A DNA stretch of 5,808 bases, taken from NCBI GenBank assembly GCA_023437865.1, contig JAEZFE010000333.1:1-5808 (forward strand), written 5' to 3'. Positions 5,529 to 5,808 of this stretch are shown piece after piece. Within the stretch, counting starts at the first letter, position 1, and the number at the start of each line of letters is the position of its first letter. Both the position numbers and the translations under genes were made by a program. The notes under the pieces are model-generated. The model was not told the DNA's origin, searched no databases, and saw nothing but the letters and a program-made list of their open reading frames with translations. This DNA is from Pseudomonadota bacterium. Its GTDB lineage: Bacteria > Pseudomonadota > Alphaproteobacteria > Rhodospirillales > Magnetospirillaceae.

Positions 5529-5808
5529 TCAGACGTTGATGCCCAGCGCCTTCATGATCATTTCGGTCTGATCCACGCCGTTGACGGTGGACTTGCCGGC
5601 GATCAGATCGATCTCGATCAGCGTGCTGCCGTTGCGGTTGTAGCGGTAATAGGTCAGCGGCATGACCACATCGAGCTTGCCCATTTTCTTGGCCTCGATG
5701 TCGCCGAAATCCAGGCTCTCCCACTTGCCGCGCACCGAAATCTCGATGGCGTCGGTGCCGGTGCCGTCGCCGGCCACCGCCGCACCCATGAAGCGGGCGC
5801 CGATACCG
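5529..5808 (-). CDS. FII: Phage major tail tube protein FII (5' end outside window)
   Basis: The last 92 codons are present; the frame is open to the right edge (GIGARFMGAAV), so the first part of the gene is missing, roughly half by comparison with P2 FII at about 172 residues. The visible half matches P2 FII as I recall it: EISVRGKWESLD (P2 VEVVVRGRFTELD), LTYYRYNRNGSTLIEIDLIA (P2 CTYYKLTVDGQTLVEIDLVN), VNGVDQTEMIMKALGI (P2 INGVDRLAEHRKAIGL). FII subunits stack as rings to form the tail tube inside the contractile sheath, through which DNA passes. The ATG at 5789 is internal, not the start. It is the upstream gene of the visible tail operon; sheath gene FI is expected to its right, outside the window. 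Confidence 0.94.
   Translation of the reverse strand, partial: GIGARFMGAAVAGDGTGTDAIEISVRGKWESLDFGDIEAKKMGKLDVVMPLTYYRYNRNGSTLIEIDLIAGKSTVNGVDQTEMIMKALGINV

Overview
The window carries the 3' (tail) end of a P2-type contractile-tailed prophage, or of a phage-tail-like particle derived from one. On the minus strand, from right to left, it reads: tail tube FII (5' end outside the window), tail assembly chaperone E with its -1 frameshift extension E', tape measure T, tail protein U, a 38-codon ORF overlying a palindromic element, and tail hub protein D. These genes are tightly packed, with gaps of a few bases or ATGA overlaps, so they look like one late operon. Assignments rest on family motifs recalled from P2 and its relatives; no search was run.

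On the plus strand, converging on the tail operon, lies the 3' part of a LexA/CI-type repressor. It has a Cys-Gly self-cleavage site and a Ser/Lys S24 catalytic pair. Its DNA-binding end must lie left of the window, and the linker contains an uninterrupted run of 13 G. Between the repressor and the end of gene D (719-1092) is a more AT-rich stretch with one short unrecognised plus-strand ORF ending in a single predicted membrane segment. I see no clear intrinsic terminator there for either operon.

The host is probably a high-GC proteobacterium. Base composition and the style of the genes suggest an alphaproteobacterium, but this is only a weak inference. No tRNA, rRNA, CRISPR, transposase, integrase or att site is visible.

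How the genes work together: E and E/E' chaperone the tape measure T while FII polymerises into the tail tube around it. U is expected to act at the tube terminus. D forms the hub on which the baseplate and spike sit. The repressor would keep the element silent until self-cleavage under DNA damage.

The points most worth checking are: (i) the frameshift signal at E/E' (T7 slippery run, upstream SD-like GGAG) and the apparent coupling of T to the E' stop; (ii) a three-way-junction palindrome occupying the place between U and D where R-pyocin-type clusters carry gene X, which is not present here; (iii) the G13 tract in the repressor linker.
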